Shown: positions 35,684 through 50,600 of the stretch, piece after piece
How positions within the stretch are numbered: the first letter of the stretch is position 1
How the letters are laid out: every line of letters begins with the position of its first letter
Assembly: GCF_008369295.1 (NCBI RefSeq)
Contig: NZ_VOBG01000005.1
Span: 1 to 64,000, forward strand
Reading direction: 5' to 3'
DNA: 64,000 bases
Source of the DNA: Pseudomonas sp. ANT_H4
GTDB taxonomy: Bacteria; Pseudomonadota; Gammaproteobacteria; Pseudomonadales; Pseudomonadaceae
The notes under the pieces: model-generated
Database searches by the model: none
What the model was told of the DNA's origin: nothing
What the model saw: only the letters and a program-made list of their open reading frames with translations
Program-made: the position numbers and the translations under genes

Positions 35684-38600
35684 GTGCAAAAGTTAATCGA
35701 GTCGGTAGCAGCGCTTTCTGCGAAAGAAAGGAAGGCGCTGGCCATCCTGCTCAAGCAAAAGGGCATTAATTTGTTTGGTGTCGCGCCTATTTTCAAACGC
35801 GATGCCGACGAGCCTTTACTGCTGTCCTACGCCCAGCAGCGCCAATGGTTCCTCTGGCAATTGGACCCCGACAGTGCTGCCTACAACCTGTCCAAGGCTT
35901 TACGCCTGATCGGCGCACTGGATCTCGATGCCCTGCACAACAGCCTGGCGACGCTGGTGGCTTGCCACGAAAGCCTGCGCACGACCTTTATCCAGGACCG
36001 CGATCAAGTCCTGCAACACATCGGCGACCCGGTGGCCCGGCCACTGTTGGCTGAGGCCCATGAGGCCCAATGGCTTGCCAGCGGCGAGCCAGGCCTGCGG
36101 GCACTGGTTGAAGCGGAGACCGGGGCCTCCTTTGACCTGGCCCGCGGCCCCTTGATGCGCGCGCGCCTGTTGCGCCTGGCGCCGCACCAGCATGTGTTGG
36201 TGCTGACCCTGCATCACAGCATTTGTGATGGCGCTTCCCTGCAAGTCATGGCTGATGAACTGGTGCAGCTTTACGCTGATTTCAGCCAGGGCCGCCAAGG
36301 CAGCTTGCCGCCCTTGCCGGTGCAGTACGCCGATTACGCGTTGTGGCAGCGGCACTGGATGGAAGCGGGTGAGCGTGAGCGGCAACTTGGCTATTGGCAG
36401 ACGCAACTCGCCGGCGAGCAGCCGGTGCTGGAGTTGCCCACCGACCACGCCCGCCCGGCAGTGCAAAGCTTTGCCGGCGCCAGTGTGCGAGTCGAGCTGG
36501 GTGGTCGACGGCTGGAAGCACTCAAGCGCTTGACTCAGCAAGAGAACGTCACCGGTTTCATGGTATTGCTGGCGTCGTTCCAGCTGTTGTTGCATCGCTA
36601 CAGCGGGCAGTCCGATATTCGCGTCGGCGTGCCGATTGCCAATCGCAGTCGCAGTGAAACCGAGCGCTTGATCGGCTTTCTGGTCAATACCCAGGTGCTG
36701 CGCGCCGAAGTGGATAGCCACGCCACTGTCAGGCATTTGCTGCAACAGGTGCGCAAGAGCGCCCTGGATGCCCAGGCTCATCAGGATTTGCCCTTTGAGC
36801 AACTGGTGGACGTTCTCCAGCCGGAACGCAGCTTGAGTCGCAACCCGTTGTTCCAGGTGATGTTCAACCATAAGGCGCAGGACCCTCAGGCCGCCTCGGT
36901 GCAATTGCCAGGGTTGCGGATTGAAGGGCTGGAGTGGGAGAGCCCCACGGCGCAGTTTGACCTCTCCCTCAATACTGTCGAGCACAACGGCGCGCTGTCG
37001 GCGGCGTTTATTTATGCCACGGACTTATTTGATGCCTCCACCGTCGAGCGCATGGCCGCTCATTGGCTGGCACTGCTCGACGCCATGCTGGCCGCGCCGC
37101 AGCAGCGAGTTGATGCGCTACCGATGCTGGCGGCCAGTGAGCGCAAGGTTCTCGTGGAGGGCTGGAACACCACCGCCACCGAATACCCGTTGCAGCAAAC
37201 GGTGCAACAGCTGATCGAAACCCAGGTCGAGAAAACCCCGAATGCGCAGGCCTTGGCCTTTGGCGAAGAGCGCTTGAGCTATCGCCAGCTCAACGAGCGC
37301 GCCAACCAGCTCGCTCACTACCTGATCGAACAGGGCGTTGGCCCGGATGTGCTGGTGGGCGTGGCGGCCGAGCGCTCCACCGAAATGGTGCTGGCGCTGG
37401 TGGCGATTCTCAAGGCTGGCGGCGCTTACGTGCCGCTGGACCCGGATTACCCGCAGGATCGCCTGAGCTACATGTTTGAAGACAGCGGCGTGAACCTGCT
37501 GCTGACCCAGAGCGCGTTGCTGCAACGCCTGCCCCTGACTGACGCGATGCACACCGTGGCCCTGGACCAACCGGGTGACTGGCTGGCGGGCTACAGCACC
37601 GCCAATCCATCAGTGAGCGTGACCGGCGAAAACCTCGCCTACGTGATCTACACCTCGGGCTCCACTGGCAAACCCAAAGGTGCCGGCAACCGCCACGTCG
37701 CCCTGACCAACCGCCTGTGCTGGATGCAACAGGCCTATGGCCTGGATGCCAGCGACACCGTGGTGCAGAAAACCCCGTTCAGCTTCGACGTCTCGGTGTG
37801 GGAGCTTTTCTGGCCGCTGATGACCGGTGCTCGACTGGTGGTTGCCGCACCGGGTGATCACCGCGACCCCACCAAGCTGGTTGAGTTGATCAAGCGCGAG
37901 CAGATCAGCACCTTGCACTTTGTGCCGTCGATGTTGCAGGCGTTCTTGCAGGACGAATCCGTCCGCAGTTGCACCAGCCTCAAGCGTATCGTCTGCAGTG
38001 GTGAAGCGCTGGCGGTGGATATCCAGCAGCAAGTCTTCGCCAAGCTGCCGAATGCCGGCCTGTACAACCTGTACGGCCCGACTGAAGCGGCCATCGACGT
38101 GACCTACTGGACCTGCATCGACGAAGGCCGTGACAGCGTGCCCATCGGCCAACCCATTGCCAACCTGACCACCTACATCCTCGACAGCAGCCTTGAGCCG
38201 CTGCCAGTCGGCGTGGTGGGTGAGCTTTACCTGGGCGGCATCGGCCTGGCGCGGGGTTACCACCGTCGCCCAAGCCTGACCGCCGAACGTTTTATCGCCA
38301 GCCCGTTTGTGGCCGGCGAGCGCCTGTACCGCAGCGGCGACCTGGCCCGTTATCGCGCCGATGGCGTGATCGAATACGCCGGGCGTATCGACCATCAAGT
38401 GAAGATCCGTGGCTTGCGTATCGAGCTGGGGGAAATCGAAGCGCGGCTGCTGGAACACGAGGCCGTGCGCGAAGCCGTGGTGCTGGCCCATGACGGCAAG
38501 CGTCTGGTGGGTTATGTGGTGCCAACCCAGGCCGATCTGCTGCACGCCAGCGATGACGACCAGCAAGCGCTGCGCACCAGCCTGCAACTGCACCTGGGGC

Positions 38601-41600
38601 TGGTCATGCCCGAGTACATGGTGCCGGCGCATCTGCTGCTGCTCGAACAGATGCCCCTGAGCCCCAATGGCAAGCTCGATCGCAAGGCACTGCCTGCCCC
38701 GGACGCGAGCCTGCAACAGGCCGCCTACGTCGCACCGGGCACCGAACTGGAGCAGCGCATCGCTACGATCTGGCAGGACGTGCTCAAGCGCGAGCAGGTG
38801 GGCATTACCGACAATTTCTTTGCCCTGGGCGGCGATTCCATCGTCTCCATTCAGGTGGTCAGCCGCGCCCGCCAGGCGGGGATTATTCTGACGCCCAAGG
38901 ACCTGTTCCAGTACCAGACCGTGCAGAGCCTGGCCCGTGTCGCCCAACTGGGCAGCACCTTGCACATCAATCAGGCACCGGTCACCGGCGCCACGCCACT
39001 GTTGCCGTTCCAGCAGCAGTTCTTTGAAACCGAAATCCCCGAGCGTCAGCAGTGGAACCAGTCGCTGTTGCTCAAATCTTCCCAGGCCATCGACCCGCTG
39101 CGACTTGAACAGGCCTTGCAGGCGCTGGTGGTCCATCATGATGCCCTGCGCTTGAACTTTACCCCGGATGGCCAGGCCAGCCATGCTCGGGTCGAACAGA
39201 CCCAGCCGTTGCTGTGGCAAGCCGAAGCCGCCGATGAAGGGCAATTGCACGCCCGTTGCGACGAGGCCCAGCGTTCATTGAGCCTGCAACAGGGCCCGTT
39301 GTTGCGGGCACTGCTGGTGCAGATGGCCGATGGCAGTCAGCGTTTGCTGCTGGCTATTCACCACCTGGTGGTCGATGGCGTGTCCTGGCGGATTCTGTTG
39401 GAGGACTTGCAGAGCGCCTATCAACAGCTTGGATCGGCCAGTCGCGTCAAGCTGGCGCCCAAGAGCAGCGCCTTCAAAGCCTGGGCCGAGCGCCTGGAAC
39501 AGTACGCCGGCAGCGATGCCGTACAAGCGCAGTTGGGCTACTGGCAGCAGACCCTGGGCAACGATCTCATCGATTTGCCTTGCGACAATCCTCAGGGCGG
39601 CCTGCAAAATCGCCATGCGGCCACGGTGCAGACGCGCCTGGACCCAATCCTGACTCGGCAGTTGCTGCAGGACGCTCCCGAGGCCTATCGCACCCAGGTC
39701 AACGACTTGTTGCTGACTGCTCTGGCGCGAGTGATTTGCCGTTGGGCCGGCGGCGCCTCCAGCGTTATCCAGCTGGAAGGCCATGGCCGCGAAGACCTTT
39801 TCGAGCAAATCGACCTGAGCCGTACCGTAGGCTGGTTCACCAGCCTGTTCCCGGTGCGCCTGACGCCAGCGGCCGACCTCGAACAGTCGCTGAAAACCAT
39901 CAAGGAACAACTGCGCGGCGTACCGGAAAAAGGCCTCGGCTATGGCTTGCTGCGTTACCTGGGCGGGTCCGATGAGCGCGCCGCCGTGGCGCAGCTGCCG
40001 ATACCACGTATTACCTTCAACTACCTGGGTCAGTTCGACGGGCAGTTCGACGAAGCCTCCTTGTTTGTCCCGGCCAGCGAGTCGTCGGGCGCCGAGCAAA
40101 GTATCGATGCGCCCTTGGGCAACTGGCTGACCGTTAACGGCCAGGTCTATGGTGGCGAGCTGAGCCTGGAGTGGGTCTACAGCCGCGAGATGTTCAAGGA
40201 CGTCACGGTGCAACAGTTGGCCGACGCTTACGCACAGGAGCTGACGGCCCTGATCAGCCATTGCAGCGATCCGGCCCATCGCGGCGTGACCCCCTCGGAC
40301 TTCCCGTTGGCCGGCCTGTCCCAGGCGCAACTGGAGGTGCTGCCCTTTGCGCTGCGAGACGTCGAGGACATCTATCCGTTGTCGCCAATGCAGCAGGGCA
40401 TGTTGTTTCACAGCCTGTACGAGCAGGAAGGTGTCGACTACATCAACCAGTTGCGGGTCGATGTCGACGGGCTCGACAGCGAGCGCTTCCAGGCCGCCTG
40501 GCAGGACACACTGGCGGCCCATGAAAGCCTGCGCAGCGCCTTTCTCTGGCAGGGGGTATTTGAACAACCGGTGCAAGTGATTGCACGACAGGTCGAGCTG
40601 CCTTTTGTTGCCTTCGACTGGCGCGGTCGCGATGACCTGGCCCTGGCCCTCGACGGCGCCGCAGAAGAGCAACACAAGCGTGCGTTTGTGCTCGATCGCG
40701 CGCCGCTGCTGCGTCTGTGCCTGATCCAGACCGGCGACGCTCGCCACCACCTGATCTTTACCAACCACCACATCTTGCTGGATGGCTGGAGCAACGCGCA
40801 GCTGTTCGGCGAAGTGCTGCAACGCTATGCCGGCCAGGAAGTGGCCCAGTCGGCAGGGCGTTACCGCGACTACATTGCCTGGCTCAAGGGTCGCGACAGC
40901 GCGGCCAGCGAAAGCTTCTGGACCGAGCAACTGGCCGCCCTCGACGCACCGACTCGCCTGGCCCAGAGCCTGGCCAGTGGAGATGCCGGGGCCAAAGGGC
41001 ATGGCGAGTTGGTCCATGTGCTGGATGCAGCCGCCACCCAGCGTCTCAATACCTTTGCCCGCGAACAGAAAGTCACCCTCAACACCCTGGTGCAAAGTGC
41101 CTGGCTGCTGCTGTTGCAGCGCTACACCGGCCAGTCCACGGTGGCGTTCGGGGCGACGGTGTCCGGTCGACCTTCGGCGCTGCAAGGGATCGAGCAGCAA
41201 ATCGGCCTGTTCATCAACACCCTGCCAGTGATCGCCGGCAGCGAGGCCCAGCAGACCGTGGGCCAATGGCTGCAAGCGGTGCAGGCGCTGAACCTGAGCC
41301 TGCGTGAGCAGGAACACACGCCGTTGTTCGATATCCAGCGTTGGGCCGGGCAGGGCGGTGAAGCCCTGTTCGACAGCATCCTAGTATTTGAAAACTACCC
41401 CTTGTCGGACGCGTTGCAGCAAGCGCAAACCAGTGGCCCTCGCTTCGGTGAAGTGCTGACCCTGGAACAAACCAGCTACCCGCTGACCCTGGGTATCAAC
41501 CTCGACGAGACCCTGACCCTGCACTACGGCTACGCCCTGCAGAGCTTTTCGGCGCCAGTGATTGCGCGGATCAACGCACAACTGCTGCACCTGCTCGAAC

Positions 41601-44600
41601 AATTTCGCCAGTCAGCGCAACGGCCCACCGGGGCTCTGGATCTGCTGACGGCCAGCGAGTGGGACCACTTGCGGGCGAGCAACACGCCGCAGCCCTACAC
41701 CCTGCAACCTTTTGTGCACCAGCGCATTGCCGCGCAGGCGCCGGACAGCGTCGCGCTGATCGTCGACGGCCAAACCCTCAGCTATGGGCAATTGGATAGC
41801 CGCGCCAATCGCCTGGCCCATGCGCTGATGGCTGAAGGCGTGGGGCCGGAAGTGCGGGTGGCGGTGGCCATGCCCCGCAGCGAAAACCTGATGGTGGCGT
41901 TGCTCGCCGTGCTCAAGGCCGGCGGTGCCTATGTGCCGCTGGATGCCACTTATCCTCAGGAGCGCTTGGCGTACCTGATGCAGGATTCGGGCGTGGCGCT
42001 GCTGCTGACCGCCTCCAGCCTCATTGGCCAGTTGCCGAACGTCGCTGGCTTGCAAGCCCTGGAACTGGACCTGATGGACTTCAATCACTGGCCCGCCACG
42101 GCGCCGGTGGTAGACCTGCATCCGGACAACCTGGCCTACGTGATCTACACCTCCGGCTCCACCGGTCAGCCCAAGGGCGTCAGCGTGGCCCATGGGCCTT
42201 TGTCCATGCACTGCCAGGCCATTGGTGAACGCTATGCCATGACCCCGGCGGATTGCGAACTGCACTTCATGTCCTTTGCCTTCGATGGCGCCCATGAACG
42301 CTGGCTCACCTCGTTGACCCACGGCGGCAGCCTGCTGCTGCGTGACGACAGTCTGTGGACCCCCGAGCAGACCTACGCTGCCATGCACCAATACGGTGTC
42401 ACCGTGGCGGCGTTCCCGCCGGTGTACCTGCAACAACTGGCCGAACACGCCGAGCGCGACGGTAATCCGCCGCCGGTACGCATTTACTGCTTTGGCGGCG
42501 ATGCGGTGCCCCAGGCCAGTTTCGAGTTGGCCAAGCGCGCGCTGCGCCCACAACACATCATCAACGGCTATGGTCCGACCGAGACGGTGGTCACCCCGCT
42601 GATCTGGAAAGCCGGCCCAGAACTGCAATGCGGCGCCGCCTATGCGCCGATTGGCAGCCGCATCGGCGATCGCAGCACCTACGTGCTGGACGATCAACTC
42701 AACCCCTTGTCCCAGGGCCTTTGCGGCGAGCTGTACCTGGGCGGCGAAGGCCTGGCGCGAGGCTACCTGAACCGACCGGCGATGACCGCCGAACGCTTTG
42801 TGCCGGACCCATTTGGCGCGCCAGGCGGGCGTTTCTATCGTTCCGGCGACCTGGTGCGCCAGCGTGCAGACGGCACCACCGATTACATCGGGCGTATCGA
42901 CCATCAGGTGAAGATCCGTGGTTTTCGCGTGGAGCTCGGGGAAATCGAAGCGCGCCTGCAAGATAACCCGGCCGTGCGTGAAGCGGTGGTCGTGGCCCAG
43001 CCGGGCTTGAGCGGGCAACAGCTGGTGGCCTATGTGGTGCCGAGCGATTTGGCGCTGTTGCAAGACGATCGCCAGCCGGCCGCTATCAAGGCACAGCTTA
43101 AACGGGTGTTGCCGGGCTACATGGTGCCAGCCCATCTGTTGCTGCTGAGCGCCTTGCCATTGACACCCAATGGCAAGCTCGACCGCAAGGCCTTGCCCAA
43201 GCCCGAGGCAGGTGCCTCGCAAGTCGACTATCAGGCGCCGCAAAGCGAGCTGGAGCAACGGATCGCGGTGATCTGGCAGGAAGTCCTGCGCCTGGATCAA
43301 GTGGGCCTGAACGACAACTTTTTCGAACTGGGCGGCGACTCGATCATCTCCATCCAGGTGGTTAGCCGTGCCCGCGTGGCCGGGATTCACTTCACGCCCA
43401 AGGACCTGTTCCAACACCAAACCGTACAAAGCCTGGCGCTCGTGGCCCGTACCGACAGCCAGCGGGTGCAGATTGATCAGGGGCCAGTGAGCGGTGAAAC
43501 GCCGCTGTTGCCGGTGCAACAGGTGTTCTTCGAACTGGCGATCCCCGAGCGCTCCCACTGGAACCAATCGGTTCTGCTCAAGCCTGTCACGGCACTGGAT
43601 GCCGGACGACTGGAGCAAGCCTTGCAGGCACTGGTGTCGCACCACGACGCCCTGCGCATGGCCTTTAGCGAAGACGCGACTGCCCGTTACCTGACGCCTG
43701 CGCAACTGCACGCCACGGCGCTGCTGTGGCAGGTCCCGGTGGCTGATGCCCAGGCCCTGGAAACCCTCAGTGAACAAGCCCAGCGCTCCCTGGACCTGGC
43801 AAGCGGCGTGGTGATCCGTGCGGTGCTGGCGACCCTGGGAGACGGCTCCCAGCGCTTGTTGGTGGCGATCCATCACCTGGTGGTGGATGGCGTGTCCTGG
43901 CGCATTCTCCTGGAAGACCTGCAAAGTGCTTATCGGCAACTGGACGCTGGCCAACCCTTGCAATTGCCGGCCAAGACCAGTGCCTTCAAGACCTGGGCCG
44001 AGCGTTTGCATGACCACGCTCGCAGCCCGGCATTGCAGGACGAGTTGCGCTTCTGGCAGGCCCATCTGGCGGGCGCCGTCGCACACTTGCCGTGTGATCA
44101 CCCCAAGGGTGGGTTGCAGAGCCGCCATGTCCTGACGGTACACACCCGACTGGACAGCAACCAAACCCGGCAATTGCTACAGGTGGCCCCGGCGGCCTAT
44201 CGCACTCAGGTCAACGACCTGCTGCTGACTGCCCTGGCGCGGGTGATCTGCCGCTGGACGGGGCAGGCCTCCACGCTGATTCAGATGGAGGGCCATGGCC
44301 GCGAGGAGCTGTTCGACGAGATCGACCTGACGCGTACCGTCGGCTGGTTCACCAGCCTGTTCCCGGTCAACCTGGCGCCGGCCGCCGGCCTTGGCGACTC
44401 GGTCAAGGCGATCAAGGAACAGCTGCGCAGCATTCCGCAGAAGGGTATCGGCTTTGGTGCCCTGCGTTACCTGGGCAACGAGGATGCGCAGCAGGTATTG
44501 CGCGGCTTGCCGACCCCGCGCATCACCTTCAACTACCTGGGCCAGTTCGACGGCAGCTTCGATGAAGTGGATGGCGCATTGTTTGTGCCGTCGGCGGAAA

Positions 44601-47600
44601 ATGCCGGCGCCGAGCATAGCCTTGATGCCCCGCTGGGCAACTGGCTGACCCTCAACGGTCAGGTATATGCCGGCGAGTTGAGCCTGGATTGGCGCTTTAG
44701 CGCGCAGATGTTTGACACCGCGAGCATTCAGCGCCTGGCCGATGACTTGCAGCAGGAGCTCGCTGCGTTGATCGAGCATTGTACCCAGGCCCTGGGTGTG
44801 ACCCCATCGGACTTCCCGCTGGCGCGGTTGAGCCAGGCACAGCTGGATGCACTGCCGATGGCCGTGGCGAACATCGAAGACGTCTACCCGCTGTCGCCGA
44901 TGCAGCAAGGCATGTTGTTCCATACACTGTACGAACAGGACAGTGCCGACTACATCAACCAGATGCGTCTGGATGTCGGCGGCCTTGATCCCCAGCGCTT
45001 GCGCCAAGCCTGGCAGGCGGCGCTGGATGCCCATGACAGTCTGCGTTCAGGGTTTGTCTGGCAAGGCGAACTGGCGCAGCCGGTGCAAGTGGTGTTCAAG
45101 CACGTCGAGTTGCCCTATGCCTTGCATGACTGGCAAGACCGCAAGGACCTGCCCGCCGCCCTCGACCAATTGGCCGACCAGCAGCGTCAGCAAGGCTTTG
45201 AACTGGCCCAGGCACCGTTGCTCAACCTGCAATTGGTACGGATCGGCGACACCCGTCATCACCTGATTTTCACCAGCCATCACCTGTTGATGGACGGCTG
45301 GAGCAGCTCGCAATTGCTGGGCGAGGTCCTGCAACGTTACAGCGGCCAAGCCCCGGCAAACCAGCCTGGGCGCTATCGTGACTACATCGGTTGGTTGCAG
45401 GCCCAGGACAGTGGTGTCAGCCAGCAGTTCTGGCGCGAGCAACTGGCACCGCTCAGTGAGCCGACCCGGCTGGCCGAAGCGCTGGCCCATGACAAGCACG
45501 CCACGGTTTCGGCCAGTGGTTATGCCGATCATTTCTTGACTCTGGATCGTCAACAGACCCAGCACCTGGGCGATTTTGCCCGGGCCAATAAGGTGACCCT
45601 CAACACCTTGGTCCAGGCCGCCTGGCTGCTGCTGTTGCAGCGTCATATTGGCCAGTCGGCCGTGGCCTTCGGTGCGACAGTGTCCGGGCGCCCAGCACAG
45701 CTCAAAGGCGTGGAGCAACAGATCGGCCTGTTCATCAATACCTTGCCGGTGATCGCCAGCCCGATGCCTGAACAAAGCGTCGCCCAATGGCTGCAAGTGG
45801 TGCAGGCGCAGAACCTGGCGTTGCGCGAGCATGAACACACGCCGCTGTTCGATATCCAGCGCTGGGCCGGGCAGGGTGGTGCAGCCCTGTTCGATAACAT
45901 TCTGGTGTTTGAAAACTACCCGGTGTCCGAAGCGCTGCAACAAGGCGAGCCCGATGAACTGAACTTCGGTGCCGTTCACAGCCATGAACGCACCAACTAC
46001 CCGCTGACCTTGATGGTCAATGTGGGCGAGCAGTTGGCATTCCAGTTCAGCTATATCGAGGCGAAATTCAACGGTGCGGCCATCGTTGAGCTGGCGGCTT
46101 GCCTGGAGACGTTGCTGGCGCGCCTGGCCGAGTCCGCCGAGCGGGCGTTGGGCGAAATCGACCTGTTGCCGGTGGCCCAGCGCCAAGCTGTGGTTACGAG
46201 TTGGAACAACACCGCCACCGAATACCCGTTGCAGCAAACGGTGCAACAGCTGATCGAAACCCAGGTCGAGAAAACCCCGGATGTGCAGGCTTTGGCCTTT
46301 GGCGAAGAGTGCTTGAGCTATCGCCAGCTCAACGAGCGTGCCAACCAGTTGGCGCATTACCTGATCGAACAGGGTGTTGGCCCGGACGTGCTGGTGGGCG
46401 TGGCGGCCGAGCGCTCTACCGAAATGGTGCTGGCGCTGGTGGCAATCCTCAAGGCTGGCGGTGCCTATGTGCCGCTGGACCCGGATTACCCGCAGGATCG
46501 CCTGAGCTACATGTTTGAAGACAGCGGCGTAAACCTGCTGCTGACGCAAACCGCGTTGCTGCAACGCCTGCCCTTGACTGACGCGATGCACACCGTGGCC
46601 CTGGACCAACCGGGCGACTGGCTGGCGGGTTACAGCACCGTCAATCCGTCGGTGAGCGTGACCGGCGAAAACCTCGCCTACGTGATCTACACCTCGGGTT
46701 CCACTGGCAAACCCAAAGGTGCCGGCAACCGCCAGGTCGCCCTGACCAACCGCCTGTGCTGGATGCAACAGGCCTATGGCCTGGATGCCAGCGACAGCGT
46801 GGTGCAGAAAACCCCGTTCAGCTTCGACGTTTCGGTGTGGGAATTCTTCTGGCCGCTGATGACCGGTGCTCGACTGGTGGTTGCCGCACCGGGTGATCAC
46901 CGTGACCCCGCCAAGCTGGTGGAGTTGATCAATCGCGAGCAGATCAGCACCTTGCACTTTGTGCCGTCGATGTTGCAGGCGTTCTTGCAGGACGAATCCG
47001 TCCACAGTTGCACCAGCCTCAAACGCATCGTCTGCAGTGGTGAAGCGCTGGCGGTGGATATCCAGCAACAAGTGTTTGCCAAGCTGCCGAATGCCGGCCT
47101 GTACAACCTGTACGGCCCGACCGAAGCGGCTATCGACGTGACCTACTGGACTTGCACCGACGAAGGCCGCGATAGCGTGCCGATTGGTCAGCCGATTGCC
47201 AACCTGGCCACCTACATCCTCGACAGCAGCCTTGAACCGCTGCCAGTCGGTGTCGTGGGTGAGTTGTACCTGGGCGGCATCGGCCTGGCGCGGGGTTACC
47301 ACCGTCGCCCAAGCCTGACCGCCGAACGTTTTATCGCCAGCCCGTTTGTGGCCGGCGAGCGCCTGTACCGCACCGGCGACCTGGCCCGTTATCGCGCCGA
47401 TGGCGTGATCGAATACGGCGGGCGTATCGACCATCAAGTGAAGATCCGTGGCTTGCGTATCGAGCTGGGGGAAATCGAAGCGCGGCTGCTGGAACACGAG
47501 GCGGTGCGCGAAGCCGTGGTGCTGGCGCAGGACGGTCCTGCCGGCAAGCGTCTGGTGGGTTACGTGGTGCCTGTCGATGCTGACTTGTGCCAGACCGATT

Positions 47601-50600
47601 ACCTGGCACTGCTCAAGACCTACCTGCTGCAAGAGTTGCCGGAATACATGGTGCCGGCGTCGATCCTGTTGCTGGAGCAGATGCCCCTGAGCCCCAACGG
47701 CAAGCTGGCGCGCAATCTACTGCCGCTGCCGGAGGCTGTTCAGGCCCAGTCCTATGTGGCGCCGGTCAATGATGTCGAGGCCACACTGGTTGCCATCTGG
47801 CAAACGGTTCTGGGTCTTGCGCAGGTCGGTGTCACCGACAACTTCTTCGCCTTGGGCGGTGACTCCATTGTCTCCATCCAGGTGGTCAGCCGTGCCCGTC
47901 AGGCGGGTATCCGTTTCACGCCCAAGGACCTGTTCCAGCACCCGACCGTGCAGGGCCTGGCCACGGTGGCGAAAACCGGTGTCAGTGCGCTGGTTATCGA
48001 TCAGTCGCCGGTCACCGGTGAAACCCTGTTGCTGGCGATGCAACAGACGTTCTTCGAGCAAGCGATTCCCGAACAGCATCACTGGAACCAGTCGGTCCTG
48101 CTCACGCCGCGTCAGGCCCTTGATGGCTCGGCGCTGGAGCAGGCCTTGAACGCGGTCTGTGCCCACCATGACGCCTTGCGCCTGCGCTTTACCGAGCAGG
48201 CGTCGGGCTGGACGGCTCGCTTCGGTGAAGTGCAAGCGCAAGCGCAACGCGTGTGGCAAGTCAGCCTTGAGCATGCAGAGGACCTTGCCGTGTATGGCCT
48301 TGAAGCCCAGCGCAGCTTGAACCTGCAAGACGGCCAGTTGCTGCGCGCACTGCTGGCGACTTTGGCCGATGGCAGCCAGCGTCTACTGTTGATCATCCAC
48401 CACCTGGTGGTGGATGGCGTTTCCTGGCGCATCCTGTTGGAAGACCTGCAAGTGGCCTATCAGCAAGCGCAAACGGGCCAGCCTGTGCGCTTGCCGGCCA
48501 AGAGCAGTGCTATCAAACACTGGGCAGAGCACTTGCAGGCGTATGCCCGTAGCGAGGTGGTGCAACAAGAGTTGCCGTTCTGGCAGGCCCAGTTGCAAGC
48601 GGGCAGCGAGTTGCCTTGCGACCATAGCGACGCGAGCCTGGAAAATCGCCACGCCGTGACGATCCAGACGCAACTGGATGCCACCCTCACGCGCCAGCTG
48701 TTGCAACAGGCCCCTGCGGCCTACCGCACCCAGGTCAACGATCTGCTGTTGACCGCGCTGGCGCGGGTGATCAGCCGCTGGACCGGCCAGTCGGCCAGCA
48801 GCATTGCCCTGGAAGGTCATGGCCGTGAGGATCTGTTCGAAGACCTCGACCTGACCCGTACCGTGGGTTGGTTCACCAGCCTGTTCCCGGTGCGTTTGCA
48901 CACTCAGGATGACCTTGGCGCATCAATCAAGGCGATCAAGGAGCAACTGCGGGCAATCCCACACAAAGGTATTGGTTTTGGTGCGCTGCGTTACCTGGGG
49001 GATGAGGCGAGCAAGGCCGCCTTGAGTGCCCTGGCGATGCCACGTATTACCTTCAACTACCTGGGGCAGTTCGACAGCCAGTTTGATGACGCTGCCTTGT
49101 TCGTGCCTGCCAGTGAGTCGGCCGGCGCCGAGCAAAGCGCCGCCGCCAACCTGGCCAATTGGCTGACCCTCAACAGCCAGGTCTATGGCGGCGAATTGAG
49201 CCTGAGCTGGACCTTCAGCCAGAAGATGTTCGACAGCCAAACCATCCAGGCTCTGGCGGACGACTATGCCCAGGAACTGAGCGCACTGATCGCCCATTGC
49301 TGCGATGGCGTGCACGGTGCGGTCACGCCGTCCGACTTCCCCCTGGCTGGCTTGAGCCAGGAGCAGTTGGACAGCCTGCCGTTGCCAGCCAGCGCGGTTG
49401 CCGACATTTACCCACTGTCGCCGATGCAACACGGCATGCTGTTCCACAGCCTGTACGAGCAGGCGAGCGGCGCCTACATCAACCAGTTGCGGGTCGATGT
49501 CGACGGCTTGCAGGTTGAGACCTTCCGCGCGGCCTGGCAGGCGGCGCTGGACGAGCATGACATCCTGCGCAGCGGCTTCCTCTGGCAGGGCTCGTTCGAG
49601 CGGCCGGTGCAGGTGGTACACAAACACGTGAGCGTGCCGTTGAGCGTGCTCGACTGGCAGTCCCGTACCGATCTTGACCAGGCCCTGGATGCCCTGGCCC
49701 TGGGCGAGCGCGAACAGCCTTTCGATTTGCAGCAGCCGGGGCTGTTGCGCCTGACGCTGGTGCGCACAGGCGAAGACCGCTATCACCTGATCTACAGCAA
49801 CCATCACATCCTGCTCGACGGCTGGAGCAACGCGCAGTTGTTCGGCGAGGTGTTGCAGCGCTATACCGGAGAGGCGGTGGCGCCATTTGCCGGACGCTAC
49901 CACGACTACATCGCCTGGCTGCAACGCCAGGATCGAGCGGTGAGTGAGGCGTTCTGGAAGCAGCAATTGGCGCAACTCAATGAGCCGACGCGGCTGGCCC
50001 ACAGTGTCAGTCATGGTGTCGAAAGCCTGGGCAGTGGTCATGCCGAGCAGGTCCGTGTACTGGACCGCAGCTTTACCCAACAGCTGGGCGAGTTTGCCCG
50101 CCAGCAGAAAGTCACCCTCAACACATTGGTGCAAGGGGCCTGGCTGCTGCTGTTGCAACGCTATACCGGTCAGGACGCGGTGGCCTTTGGTGCCACGGTG
50201 TCTGGGCGTCCGGCAGAATTGCCGGGTGTCGAGCAGCAGATCGGCCTGTTTATCAACACCTTGCCTGTGGTCGCCAGCCCACGGCCCGAGCAGCGTTTGG
50301 GTGAATGGCTGGAGCAATTGCAGGCACAGAATTTCGCCCTGCGTGAGCAGGAGCACACGCCGCTGTTCGACATTCAGCGCTGGGCCGGGCAGGGCGGTGA
50401 AGCGCTGTTCGATAACATTCTGGTGTTCGAGAACTACCCGGTGTCCGAGGCTTTGGAGCAGGGCGCAACCGGTGGCCTGCGCTTTGGCACGGTGGCCAAC
50501 CATGAACAGACCAACTACCCGTTGACGGTGTTGGTGAATATGGGCGAACGCTTGTCGCTGCATTTTAGTTTTGATCTGGGCAGTTTCAGCGAAGGCGCTA

